Shown one piece after another: positions 8,421 through 16,559 of a DNA stretch of 64,000 nt. Each line of letters starts with the position of its first letter. Position 1 is the first letter of the stretch. This DNA comes from Pseudomonadota bacterium (GTDB taxonomy: Bacteria > Pseudomonadota > Alphaproteobacteria > Sphingomonadales > Sphingomonadaceae). The DNA lies in assembly GCA_021847605.1 (NCBI GenBank), contig JAJZQN010000002.1, forward strand, positions 1 through 64,000, given 5' to 3'. The notes under the pieces are model-generated. The model searched no databases. It saw nothing but the letters and a program-made list of their open reading frames with translations, and had not been told where the DNA came from. The translations under genes and the position numbers were made by a program.

Positions 8421-9410
8421 TCAGCCGCGCGGTCCTACATCGCCCTGCCCGACCGTGCCGCTCGCCATTTCAAGCATCCTGTCGAGGCTCTTCTTGGCCG
8501 CGACGCGTAGCCCTTCGTCCATCTCGATGCGCGGGCTGAGGTCGCGCAGCGCGACATACAGCTTTTCCATCGTGTTGAGCGCCATATAGGGGCAGACATT
8601 GCAGTTGCAGTTGCCGTCCGCGCCCGGCGCGCCGATGAAATTCTTGTCCGGCACCGCCTTTTGCATCTGATGGATGATATGCGGCTCGGTCGCCACGATC
8701 AGCGTGTCGCCCGGCATCGTCTTGGCAAAGTCCAGGATGCCGCTGGTCGATCCGACATAATCGGCATGGTCGACGATATAGGGCGGGCATTCGGGGTGCG
8801 CCGCCACCGGCGCATCTGGATGCACGGCCTTCAGCTTCAGCAACTCCGTCTCGCTGAACGCCTCATGCACGATGCACACGCCCGGCCACAACAGCATGTC
8901 GCGGCCCAGCTTGCGCTTGAGGTAGCCGCCCAGATGCTTGTCGGGACCAAAGATGATCTTCTGATCCTTGGGGATCTGCGCCAAAATCTTCTCGGCGGAA
9001 GAGGATGTCACGATGATGTCGGACAGCGCCTTCACCTCGGCCGAACAGTTGATGTAGCTGAGCGCAATATGGTCGGGATGCGCCTCGCGAAACGCCTTGA
9101 ACTGGGCGGGCGGGCAGCTGTCCTCCAGACTGCAACCGGCATCCATGTCGGGCAGAATGACGATCTTTTCCGGGCTGAGGATCTTGGCCGTTTCCGCCAT
9201 GAAGCGCACGCCGCAGAAAGCGATGACGTCCGCATCCGTCTCCGCCGCCTTGCGCGACAGTTCCAGGCTGTCGCCCACGAAATCGGACAGGTCCTGAATC
9301 TCGGGCGTCTGATAATAATGGCCGAGGATGACGGCGTTGCGCTCCTTGCGCAGCCGGTCGATCTCCGCACGCAGATCGGCACCCTTCGGAATGCCCGTGA
9401 CAGCGTTCAT
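8421..9410 (-). CDS. nadA: Quinolinate synthase
   Basis: A 4Fe-4S enzyme condensing iminoaspartate with dihydroxyacetone phosphate to quinolinate. Family blocks: RNAVILGHYYQTPEIQDLSD, the first cluster Cys in IAFCGVRFMAETAKILSP, CSLEDSCPPAQF, the second Cys in HPECPPYIVDHADYVGSTSG, and the third in CNCNVCPYMALNTMEKLY. Length 329 is normal. It precedes the cardiolipin synthase gene by 19 bp and follows the DUF4230 gene by 39 bp. The usual partner nadB (or an aspartate dehydrogenase) is not in the window, so iminoaspartate must be supplied by a gene elsewhere. Confidence 0.96.
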   Translation of the reverse strand: MNAVTGIPKGADLRAEIDRLRKERNAVILGHYYQTPEIQDLSDFVGDSLELSRKAAETDADVIAFCGVRFMAETAKILSPEKIVILPDMDAGCSLEDSCPPAQFKAFREAHPDHIALSYINCSAEVKALSDIIVTSSSAEKILAQIPKDQKIIFGPDKHLGGYLKRKLGRDMLLWPGVCIVHEAFSETELLKLKAVHPDAPVAAHPECPPYIVDHADYVGSTSGILDFAKTMPGDTLIVATEPHIIHQMQKAVPDKNFIGAPGADGNCNCNVCPYMALNTMEKLYVALRDLSPRIEMDEGLRVAAKKSLDRMLEMASGTVGQGDVGPRG

Positions 9411-9449
9411 ACCCTGGTTACTCCTTATCCCTTGCGTGCGCCCCTAACG

Positions 9450-10178
9450 TCAGCGCCCGCGATTGGCCAGCACCTCGTTGACGGGTCTGGTCACATCCCA
9501 TTGTTCCGTGTTGCGGGCGCGCCGCTCGGGCGGATAGGTGACGATGACGCGCGCATCGCCATATCCCATCGCGCCCAACGGCGCCGCCATCAGATTGCCG
9601 ATCGCCGCCCGGCCGAAATCGCGCGCCCGCGCCATGCGTTCGGGCGATCGCGCCGTCGTCTCGGCTCGCGCCTGCGCATGGGCGGACACGCGCTTCGACA
9701 GCGCCTCGCCCGCCTCGCGCGTCACGAACATGCCGCTCGTCCGCACCAGCGTCCGGTTCGCCTCGTCCAGATTGGGCTTGCCCGGCGCGACGTCGGGCGC
9801 GTTGACGATCAGCGTGCGGGTCTTGTCATTCCACTCCAGATCGTCCGGTCCCAACCCGCGCAGATCGACGAAATAATCGACCGAAAAGGGCATCTTCACC
9901 ACCTGATCGGACTTGAGCCAGCCAAAGCCGCGCACGTCGCGCGCCGTACTCTGGATGACGCCCGACATTTCGGAGACTTTGAGGCTGCTGGTCCCGGCGA
10001 TCCGTTCCGCAATGATCTTCGTCACCGCCGACCCGTCATCCTCCACCGCAACCACATAGTCGCGATTATAGCGATGCCATCCGACCATCATCGCCCCGCC
10101 GATGGCAAGAATCAGCAGCGCGGCGCCAACCGGCCCGGCATAGGCCTTGATCGTGGAGGGCTTCAGCTCAGTCGCCAT
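9450..10178 (-). CDS. DUF4230 domain membrane-anchored protein
   Basis: A 242-residue protein with a short cytoplasmic end, one transmembrane segment (about 15-33, AALLILAIGGAMMVGW) and a long extracytoplasmic part. The body matches DUF4230: a beta-rich stretch with VSEMSGVIQSTARDVR, MPFSVDYFVDLRGL, TRTLIVNAPDVAPGKPNLD, then a helical tail ARDFGRAAIGNLMAAPLGAM and a closing strand VIVTYPPERR. I know no biochemical function for this family. Its ATG overlaps the end of the metallo-hydrolase gene by 16 bases, so both are in one operon with nadA. Confidence 0.85.
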   Translation of the reverse strand: MATELKPSTIKAYAGPVGAALLILAIGGAMMVGWHRYNRDYVVAVEDDGSAVTKIIAERIAGTSSLKVSEMSGVIQSTARDVRGFGWLKSDQVVKMPFSVDYFVDLRGLGPDDLEWNDKTRTLIVNAPDVAPGKPNLDEANRTLVRTSGMFVTREAGEALSKRVSAHAQARAETTARSPERMARARDFGRAAIGNLMAAPLGAMGYGDARVIVTYPPERRARNTEQWDVTRPVNEVLANRGR

Positions 10179-11050
10179 CGCCCGTCCGTTCCCGGCGCCG
10201 CCATGCCGCGCCCGTTGAGGTCGATCAGATGCGCCAGCACCGACCGCCCCGCCGCGCCGTAAAGCCGCGCGTCCACACCCTTGTACATCTCTGCCACCAT
10301 GTCGGGGATGGCGCTTTCGCCGTTCCGCTCCAGAAAGCGCAATATCTGCCCCTCGCGCTGCTTGCGATGGCCCATCATGCCGCGCACCAGCCGCCGGGGA
10401 TTCTCCACCGCATCGCCATGGGCGGGGTAAAAGACGATGTCATCCCGCTCCATCAGCCGCTGCATCGACCGCATATAATCGCTCATGTCGCCATCAGGCG
10501 GCGAGATGACACTGGTCGACCAGCCCATGACATGATCCCCGGTGAACAGCGCCTGTTCCTGCGGCAGGGCGAAGCAGAGATGGTTGGACGTATGGCCCGG
10601 CGTCGCCACCGCTTCCAATACCCAATCCGGCCCCTCCACCTGCTCGCCATCGGCCAATATCCGGTCTGGGCGATAGTCCGCATCGAACGCCGCATCGGCA
10701 CGTGGTCCGTCATCGTTCAGCGTCAGCGGCGCGCAGCCGATGATCGGCGCGCCGGTCATGGCGCTCAGCGGCCGGGCGCCCGGACTATGATCGCGATGGG
10801 TATGGGTACACAGGATCGCCACCACCGGCCGCCCACCGATCCCGGCATTCAGCGCCGCCAGATGCTCCGCATCGTCCGGCCCCGGATCGATCACCGCAAC
10901 CGCATCCGTCCCCACCAGATAGGTCTGCGTGCCGGTATAGGTGAAGGGCGACGGATTGGGCGCCAATATGCGCGCCACCATGGGGCTGAGCGGCATCAGG
11001 ACGCCGGTCGGCAGGTCGGCCGGATCGAAAGGGGGTGCCATAGTCCCCAT
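10163..11050 (-). CDS. MBL-fold metallo-hydrolase (beta-lactamase 2 superfamily)
   Basis: A cytoplasmic zinc hydrolase of the LACTB2/glyoxalase II-like branch. The metal-binding motif is THTHRDHSPG near residue 90, with further ligands in ATPGHTSNHLCF and FTGDHVMGWSTS and the late His in YPAHGD. The C-terminal part (about 220-295) is a helical winged-helix-like extension (RGMMGHRKQREGQILRFL, IPDMVAEMYKGV), as in the LACTB2 group, some of which act on RNA. The substrate is not known. It is the first gene of the minus-strand cluster. ATG at 11041 is an alternative start. Confidence 0.88.
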   Translation of the reverse strand: MGTMAPPFDPADLPTGVLMPLSPMVARILAPNPSPFTYTGTQTYLVGTDAVAVIDPGPDDAEHLAALNAGIGGRPVVAILCTHTHRDHSPGARPLSAMTGAPIIGCAPLTLNDDGPRADAAFDADYRPDRILADGEQVEGPDWVLEAVATPGHTSNHLCFALPQEQALFTGDHVMGWSTSVISPPDGDMSDYMRSMQRLMERDDIVFYPAHGDAVENPRRLVRGMMGHRKQREGQILRFLERNGESAIPDMVAEMYKGVDARLYGAAGRSVLAHLIDLNGRGMAAPGTDGRWRLS

Positions 11051-11135
11051 GTGCCCATTATCGGACGGATTTCAAGGGCAGGCCTTCATACGGGGACGCT
11101 TCCCCCTCCCTTCGTCATCGGTCATGCTGCGCCCG

Positions 11136-11570
11136 ATGAAAAAGGCGATTCTCTTCCTGACCGCCCTCTCCTTCAGCGCATCCGCGACTGCGGACGGCCT
11201 CACCGTCAACGGCATCGCTTATGGCGAACCCGCCACCATCACCGGCCTGTGGGTCAGCAATTACGAAAATAGCCGCTTCCTCGAATGCCCCGATGGCAGC
11301 GACACACCCTGCGACTCCGCCCATGCCGATCGCCCGCTCGACCAGTGGGCGTCCGTCTCCTGCGCCGACCGCCATTGCTCGATGCTCGACGAACCGGCCC
11401 GTGCGCTGACCGGCGCGGGCATCAGCGAACCGCCACAGGGCAGCTTCCGCATCCGCTTCATCGGTCGCCACGGCCTGACGCCGCACAAGCCCCGCCACAT
11501 CCGCGACGGCAGCCTCGACATATGGGTCGATCGCGTCCTCAACATGGAAAAACTGCCCGACGCGGATTAA
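11136..11570 (+). CDS. Small secreted protein of unknown function
   Basis: A 144-residue protein beginning with a clear signal peptide (MKKAILFLTALSFSASATA); an in-frame ATG at 11124 would add four residues. The mature part has five cysteines (in FLECPDGSDTPCDSA and VSCADRHCSM plus flanking positions), suggesting disulfides in the periplasm, and a C-terminal HIRDGSLDIWVDRVLNMEKL. I do not recognise the family. It is divergent from the metallo-hydrolase gene and converges on the serine hydrolase gene, with 12 bp between stops. Confidence 0.75.
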   Translation: MKKAILFLTALSFSASATADGLTVNGIAYGEPATITGLWVSNYENSRFLECPDGSDTPCDSAHADRPLDQWASVSCADRHCSMLDEPARALTGAGISEPPQGSFRIRFIGRHGLTPHKPRHIRDGSLDIWVDRVLNMEKLPDAD

Positions 11571-11582
11571 TCATCGCGTCGT

Positions 11583-12782
11583 TCAGCGCATCCCATCCAC
11601 GCTTTTCTGTACCGCCGCCAGAAACGCATTTTCCAGCACATAGCCTTCCTGCCGGTCGGCATGCTCCCATGCGGCGACACCCACGACCACCAGCTTGCGC
11701 GACGGATCGACATAGATAAGCTGGCCGAACACGCCCAATGCGCGATAGGCGCCGTCGCTGTTGATCCACCATTGATAGCCATAGCCGACATCGCCCCATC
11801 CGGTGTCGATTTGCCGCTTCGTCGCCTGCCCCAGCCAGCCATCGGCCACCACCGGCTTGCCGTCGATCATCGCGCCATTGCGGATGAACTCCCCGAACCG
11901 GGCATAATCGCGCAGCCGCATGGAAATGCATGCTCCGCCCGTTTCCTTGCCATGGACCGTCAGCCAGGCGGCATCCTGTTCCATGCCATAGGGCGCCCAG
12001 ATTTTTTCGGAAAGATAGGCCGACAGCGACTTGCCCGTCGCCTGCATCACCAATGTGCCGAGCAGATTGGTGTCCGCCGTATTATAAAGGAAATGCGTAC
12101 CCGCCGCATGATCCTGCGGCCGGTCCATCATCGGCGCGATGAAATCATCATGGAACAGGCGCATATAGTCGGACTGAAAATCCTCGACATTCTCGTCCCA
12201 CCTTATGCCCGATGCCATCATCATCAGGTGGCGGATCGATACGCGATCATAGGAACCGCCCTTCATCTGGGGGATGTAGCGCGTCACCGGATCGTCGATA
12301 CTCTTGATATACCCATCGCGGATCGCCGCCCCCACCAGCGTCGACGTGACAGACTTCGCCACGGAAAAGGATGTCCAGCGCTGATCCGCCGAAAAGCCGG
12401 CGCGATACCGCTCCAGCACCACTTTGCCATCGTGCAGGACCATCAGGCCGGAGACGTGATTTTTCTCCATATAGCGGGCGACGTCCATCGTCTGGCCGAA
12501 CTGTTCATAACGGACGGCCAGCTCTTTGTCGGCCTTGGGCAAGGGATGGATGGACACCCCGCGTTTGACCGGAACCGTCGGGAACAGCCGGTCCATGTTG
12601 CGAAACCCCACTTCCCGCTGCGGCTGCGTCCACAACAGGAAATCGGGGACCGATCCGCCCCGCACCGGCGGCAAATCCGCATCCTGCGCCACGGCCGCCA
12701 CGCCACCGGCCAGCATCGCCCCGGCAAGGCTCGCCAGACAGACCCGGCGCACCGCGCGGCCAAAATGGGGGATGGGCAACAT
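11583..12782 (-). CDS. Serine hydrolase, class C beta-lactamase / 6-aminohexanoate-dimer hydrolase type
   Basis: A 399-residue exported hydrolase. A signal peptide covers about the first 32 residues (MLPIPHFGRAVRRVCLASLA...). The nucleophile motif is SFSVAKSVTSTLVG (S-x-x-K), and the second motif is FLYNTADTNLLGTLV with the catalytic Tyr, as in NylB/EstB-like esterases rather than true AmpC enzymes. GGACISMRLRDYARFGEFI and YGYQWWIN are further family blocks. Substrate unknown; esters, amides or peptides are possible. It stands alone, with a long non-coding stretch upstream. Confidence 0.88.
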   Translation of the reverse strand: MLPIPHFGRAVRRVCLASLAGAMLAGGVAAVAQDADLPPVRGGSVPDFLLWTQPQREVGFRNMDRLFPTVPVKRGVSIHPLPKADKELAVRYEQFGQTMDVARYMEKNHVSGLMVLHDGKVVLERYRAGFSADQRWTSFSVAKSVTSTLVGAAIRDGYIKSIDDPVTRYIPQMKGGSYDRVSIRHLMMMASGIRWDENVEDFQSDYMRLFHDDFIAPMMDRPQDHAAGTHFLYNTADTNLLGTLVMQATGKSLSAYLSEKIWAPYGMEQDAAWLTVHGKETGGACISMRLRDYARFGEFIRNGAMIDGKPVVADGWLGQATKRQIDTGWGDVGYGYQWWINSDGAYRALGVFGQLIYVDPSRKLVVVGVAAWEHADRQEGYVLENAFLAAVQKSVDGMR

Positions 12783-13250
12783 AAGCTATATTCTCCCGGT
12801 ACGGGGCGCGGATGCACGGCCAGACGGCCCGCAACTATCCCGAGCGCCCCAATCCAAGTCAATCGCTCGGCCCGGATCGAGAAATCATTCAACCATTTGA
12901 AAAATAACAATCATTATATAAATACACCACCCCGGCAATTTTAGTCACCTGCCCGGTGGCGGCGGTTGCGAAGCCAGTTTGAGCCACTCCCGGCATGCAA
13001 TCATCGCCCTTCACCCTCCGTCATCGCCGGGATCACGGAAATGTTGGACGTCTGGCCGGCCATTCCGTCCAGATTGCGCTGTCCTACGCGATGGCGGACG
13101 GGGATTATCTTTGGCCAGAAAGCATGCAGCCGCCAGTCCGTTATTTTTGATTATTTCGCCCGACAGCAATGAAATTTCAAAATGTCCGGGAAATATGGGA
13201 AGCTAAGCCCCTGCTCTCCAACATCGGCCGTTACGACCGAATCGCCTGCG
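12783..13250. other. 468-bp non-coding interval
   Basis: Between the serine hydrolase start and the rsmA stop I see no convincing gene. Part of it (about 12895-12945, and again 13140-13185) is visibly AT-rich compared with its surroundings. It should hold the promoter of the hydrolase. The 23-bp promoter-like element at 13186-13208, described separately, lies near the rsmA end and points toward rsmA on the plus strand. Confidence 0.6.
13186..13208 (+). promoter_or_regulatory. 23-bp element shared with the DUF885 leader (copy 1)
   Basis: The bases CCGGGAAATATGGGAAGC-TAAGC recur at 54797-54819 with one difference in 23. The second copy lies 30 bp upstream of a start codon, so the element may be a promoter core or operator. 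This copy faces antisense into rsmA with no gene on its own strand. Function is inferred from position only. Confidence 0.35.
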
Positions 13251-14084
13251 TCAACCCTGACGCCCCAGTTCGCGGGCGATCGCGACAAATTCCTCGACGC
13301 TGACGGTTTCGGCCCGCCGCTGCGGATCGATACCAAGCGTTTCGAGCGCATCCAGCGCTCCGGGCAGGCCTTTGAGGCTCTGGCGCATCATCTTGCGTCG
13401 CTGGCCAAAGGCAGCGGCGGTGAGGCGTTCCAGATGCTTGAGCGCTACGCCCTCGGGCGCGGGCTTGGGGGTGATGTGGACCACCGCCGACATCACCTTG
13501 GGCGGCGGCGTAAAGGCGCTGCGATGCACCTTCATCGCGATCCGCGCATCGCTGCGCCATTGGGCCAGCACGGCAAGGCGACCATAATGATCGGTGCCGG
13601 TCTTGGCGACGATGCGTTCGGCGACTTCCATCTGGAACATCAGGGTCAGACTGGACCACCAGGGCAAAGGCGACCAATCGGCACTCAGCCAGCCGACCAA
13701 CAGGGGAGTGCCGACATTATAGGGCAGGTTGGCGATGATATGGGCGCCCTCGCCAGCCTCCGCCCGCGCATCGACCTGCATCGCGTCGCCGGAAATGACA
13801 CGCAACTGACCGGGGAAGGCTTCCTCCAGTTCGGCAAGGGCCGGCAGGCAGCGATGGTCCCGTTCCACCGCGACCAATTGCCCCCCGGCACGCAGGATAG
13901 CGCGGGTCAGACCACCGGGACCGGGACCGACTTCGAAGGCAGGCGCATCCTTGATCGGGCCGGGTATGGCGGCGATCCGGTCGAGCAACTGTTCGTCGAG
14001 AAGGAAATTCTGGCCCAGCGCCTTGCTGGCGGCAAGGCCGTGGCGCGCGATGACATCGCGCAGGGGAGGTAGAGCGGGAGGCAT
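13251..14084 (-). CDS. rsmA: 16S rRNA dimethyladenosine transferase
   Basis: Methylates two adjacent adenosines near the 3' end of 16S rRNA (A1518/A1519 in E. coli numbering) with SAM during late 30S assembly. Motifs: [18 protein letters not shown] at the N-terminus, the SAM loop [14 protein letters not shown], the acidic residue in VAVERD, and the catalytic [11 protein letters not shown] (motif IV). [20 protein letters not shown] is also typical. Start 14084 gives 277 residues and lies one base past the pdxA stop; an upstream in-frame ATG within pdxA is rejected. Last gene of lptD-surA-pdxA-rsmA. Loss classically gives kasugamycin resistance. Confidence 0.95.
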   Translation of the reverse strand: MPPALPPLRDVIARHGLAASKALGQNFLLDEQLLDRIAAIPGPIKDAPAFEVGPGPGGLTRAILRAGGQLVAVERDHRCLPALAELEEAFPGQLRVISGDAMQVDARAEAGEGAHIIANLPYNVGTPLLVGWLSADWSPLPWWSSLTLMFQMEVAERIVAKTGTDHYGRLAVLAQWRSDARIAMKVHRSAFTPPPKVMSAVVHITPKPAPEGVALKHLERLTAAAFGQRRKMMRQSLKGLPGALDALETLGIDPQRRAETVSVEEFVAIARELGRQG

Positions 14085-14085
14085 A

Positions 14086-15111
14086 TCAGACGCCTTGAGC
14101 GAGGCGGGATCGGGCCGCTGCCTCAGCCATACGGATGGCGGCAATCATTGCACCGGGATTGGCGCTGTCGGTCCCCGCAATCCCAAAGGCGGTGCCATGA
14201 TCGGGCGAGGTCCGCACGATGGGCAGGCCCAGCGTGATGTTGACCCCATCGTCGAAATTCAGCGTCTTGATCGGGATCAACGCCTGATCATGATACATGC
14301 ACAGCGCCGCATCATAGGTTTCGCGCGCACGGGCATGGAACATGCCATCGGCGGCGAGCGGACCGACAATATCCAGCCCCTCGTCGCGCAGGGCTTCGAT
14401 GGCGGGGCGGATAACCTCAATCTCTTCCCGACCCAGCGCGCCATTTTCGCCAGCATGGGGATTAAGCCCGGCGACCGCCAGCCGCGGGCGGGTAATGCCG
14501 AAATTACGTTGCAGCCCCTTGGCCGTCGTCATCGCCCGCGCCCGGATCAAATCGACGGTAAGCGCTGAGGGAACATCGGCCAAAGCGATATGAATGGTGA
14601 TCGGCACGACCTTGAGCGAGGGGCCGGCCAGCATCATCACGGCATTATGCGGCGCCACGCCGCAGCGTTCGGCAATGAATTCCGTCTGTCCCGGATGGGT
14701 GAAGCCGACGCCGTAAAGCTGCTCCTTGCCCACCGGGGCGGTGATGACACCAGCGGCAGAGCCTGAGCGGGCCAGGCCGACGGCGACTTCCAGCGCCTGA
14801 AAGGCGGCACGGGCGCCCTCGACGTCCGGCTTGCCCGGGACGATCTCACCCGCATCGGCGACCTGAAGACAAGGCAGCGCCCGTCCGAATATCCCGCTTG
14901 CCTCTTCCGGCGAAGCGATGCGTTCCACCGGGCCAAGCCAGACCGCACGCAGGCTGGCCGCGTCCCCCACCGCGAAGAAAGGGGACAGGCCACGCGCTTC
15001 GCGCATCACCCATGATTTGGCGACGATTTCAGGCCCGATCCCGGCAGGATCGCCCAACGGCACCGCAAAGGGCAGGAGAGGGACCGGATCAATTATATTC
15101 GATGACCGCAT
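14086..15111 (-). CDS. pdxA: 4-hydroxythreonine-4-phosphate dehydrogenase
   Basis: Oxidises 4-phosphohydroxy-L-threonine with NAD(P)+ in the DXP-dependent pyridoxal phosphate pathway. Signatures: [33 protein letters not shown] with the metal-binding [33 protein letters not shown], the conserved [13 protein letters not shown], and [20 protein letters not shown]. The ATG at 15111 gives 341 residues and overlaps surA by 23 bases; a farther upstream ATG only reads the surA tail in another frame. PdxA beside surA and rsmA is a widespread proteobacterial arrangement. Confidence 0.94.
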   Translation of the reverse strand: MRSSNIIDPVPLLPFAVPLGDPAGIGPEIVAKSWVMREARGLSPFFAVGDAASLRAVWLGPVERIASPEEASGIFGRALPCLQVADAGEIVPGKPDVEGARAAFQALEVAVGLARSGSAAGVITAPVGKEQLYGVGFTHPGQTEFIAERCGVAPHNAVMMLAGPSLKVVPITIHIALADVPSALTVDLIRARAMTTAKGLQRNFGITRPRLAVAGLNPHAGENGALGREEIEVIRPAIEALRDEGLDIVGPLAADGMFHARARETYDAALCMYHDQALIPIKTLNFDDGVNITLGLPIVRTSPDHGTAFGIAGTDSANPGAMIAAIRMAEAAARSRLAQGV

Positions 15112-16474
15112 CACGACGCAGGTCGCGCAGATAGATGCGCGCGCGCTTGTTGACCCGTTCTTCTTCCATCTGCGCCATGATCTGTTCGGCATTGGGCGCA
15201 TTGGCCGATGCCGGATCGTCGCGGCCGCAGACCACCAATACACGGACGCCATCGGTGATGGAGCCAAAGGGTGGCGTAGCCTCGCCAACCTGAAGGTTCA
15301 GGAGGATTTCCTGAAGCTGCGGCGGCAGGTCGCGCACCTTCACATTATCGTTATCGACAACATCGGCACCAATCTTGGCACCGACTTCATTCGCCTGACC
15401 GCAACCCTTAATCTCCTTGATCGCGGCTGCGAAGGCAGCAGCTTTGGCGCTCGCCTGCGCTTCCGTGGTTCCCTTGGGGAAAAGAACGGACAACTGCTTC
15501 AGGCTGAGCAACGAATCGCGCGGATCGGCGGTCAGTACCTTCCGCTTGTCCATGACATAGATGATGGACACGCCGCCGACGGTTTCGATCGGGCCGGCAA
15601 GCTGTCCGACCTGAAGATCGGTTGCAGCCTGCGCCAGTTCGGGCGGCAATTGTGAGGGACGAACCCAGCCAAGATCGCCGCCGACGACAGCGGTCGATGC
15701 TTCGGAAAACTGACGGGCATAGGCCTGGAAGCTGCCACCCTTCTGAATCTGCTCCACGATGTTGCGGGCATTGGCGACGATCTGCTGGCGATTTTCCGGG
15801 GTGGCCTGTAGATAGATTTCGCCGATACGAACTTCGTCGCTGCCTTTGGCGGCGTTCAGGCGATCAACCTGCGACTTCACTTCGTCTTCCGACACGTTGA
15901 CGAAAGGCTGGATGTTGCGACGGAGCAGGCGGCTCCATGCCAGCTCGCCCTCGATCTGCCGCTTGATGCTGGCCGACGAACTGCCGCGTTCACGCAGATA
16001 TTGTTCGAACTGGGTCGGCGACTGCCGGAAATTGGCCGCAACCCGCTCATAGCTCTGGTTCACTTCGGCCGGATCGACCCTGATGTCGTTCGCGGCGGCT
16101 TCCTGAATCTGGAGCGTTTCGTCGATCAGATTGCGCAACACCTGTACGCGCAGCCGTTCCTTTTCCTCGGCCTCCACCTTGCCGCCATTGGCGGTGATGA
16201 TGAGGGCAAGCCGCTGATCGACGTCGGTGCCGGTGATGATGCGGCCGTTGACGATCGCTGTCGCCTTGCGGACGTTGGGATCGTTTTTCCCAAAGACCGT
16301 CAGATCCTTGGGCAGGTTCAACTGCTGCGTGGCGATGTCGCCACCATCGTCGACCGTCTGCGCGGAGACGCCCTGCAAGGTGGCGCCGATCATCACGGAA
16401 GTCAGCAACAGGGTGCGCAGGCCTGAACGAGCGGCGCGGACCATGCCGCTGGGCTGGATAACGACAGACAACAT
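15089..16474 (-). CDS. surA: Periplasmic peptidyl-prolyl isomerase / outer-membrane protein chaperone
   Basis: A parvulin-type chaperone escorting outer-membrane proteins, including LptD, across the periplasm. A signal peptide follows the ATG at 16474 (LRTLLLTSVMIGATLQGVSA); the stretch upstream in the same frame is leader DNA. The N-terminal SurA domain is recognisable (AIVNGRIITGTDVDQRLALI, LRVQVLRNLIDETLQIQEAA), followed by one clear parvulin domain (VRIGEIYLQATPENRQQI ... GGDLGWVRPSQLPPEL) and a second, weaker one. Length is 461 residues. A GGAG lies 13 bases before the start, so the start is moderately sure; 16444 is the alternative. It lies 85 bp after lptD. Confidence 0.92.
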   Translation of the reverse strand: MLSVVIQPSGMVRAARSGLRTLLLTSVMIGATLQGVSAQTVDDGGDIATQQLNLPKDLTVFGKNDPNVRKATAIVNGRIITGTDVDQRLALIITANGGKVEAEEKERLRVQVLRNLIDETLQIQEAAANDIRVDPAEVNQSYERVAANFRQSPTQFEQYLRERGSSSASIKRQIEGELAWSRLLRRNIQPFVNVSEDEVKSQVDRLNAAKGSDEVRIGEIYLQATPENRQQIVANARNIVEQIQKGGSFQAYARQFSEASTAVVGGDLGWVRPSQLPPELAQAATDLQVGQLAGPIETVGGVSIIYVMDKRKVLTADPRDSLLSLKQLSVLFPKGTTEAQASAKAAAFAAAIKEIKGCGQANEVGAKIGADVVDNDNVKVRDLPPQLQEILLNLQVGEATPPFGSITDGVRVLVVCGRDDPASANAPNAEQIMAQMEEERVNKRARIYLRDLRRDAVIEYN

Positions 16475-16559
16475 TGTCGGCAAAAATCTCCAATAGGGTC
16501 CGGTGCGTGATGCCCCGGCCCGCCTTAACCGGCCCTGACGGGGAAGCGGGAGCCTTTCC

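Noticed and set aside
11583..12782. AmpC-type antibiotic resistance beta-lactamase
   Set aside because: The motif FLYNTADTNLLG is that of esterase/nylon-dimer hydrolase relatives, and regulator genes of AmpC are absent.
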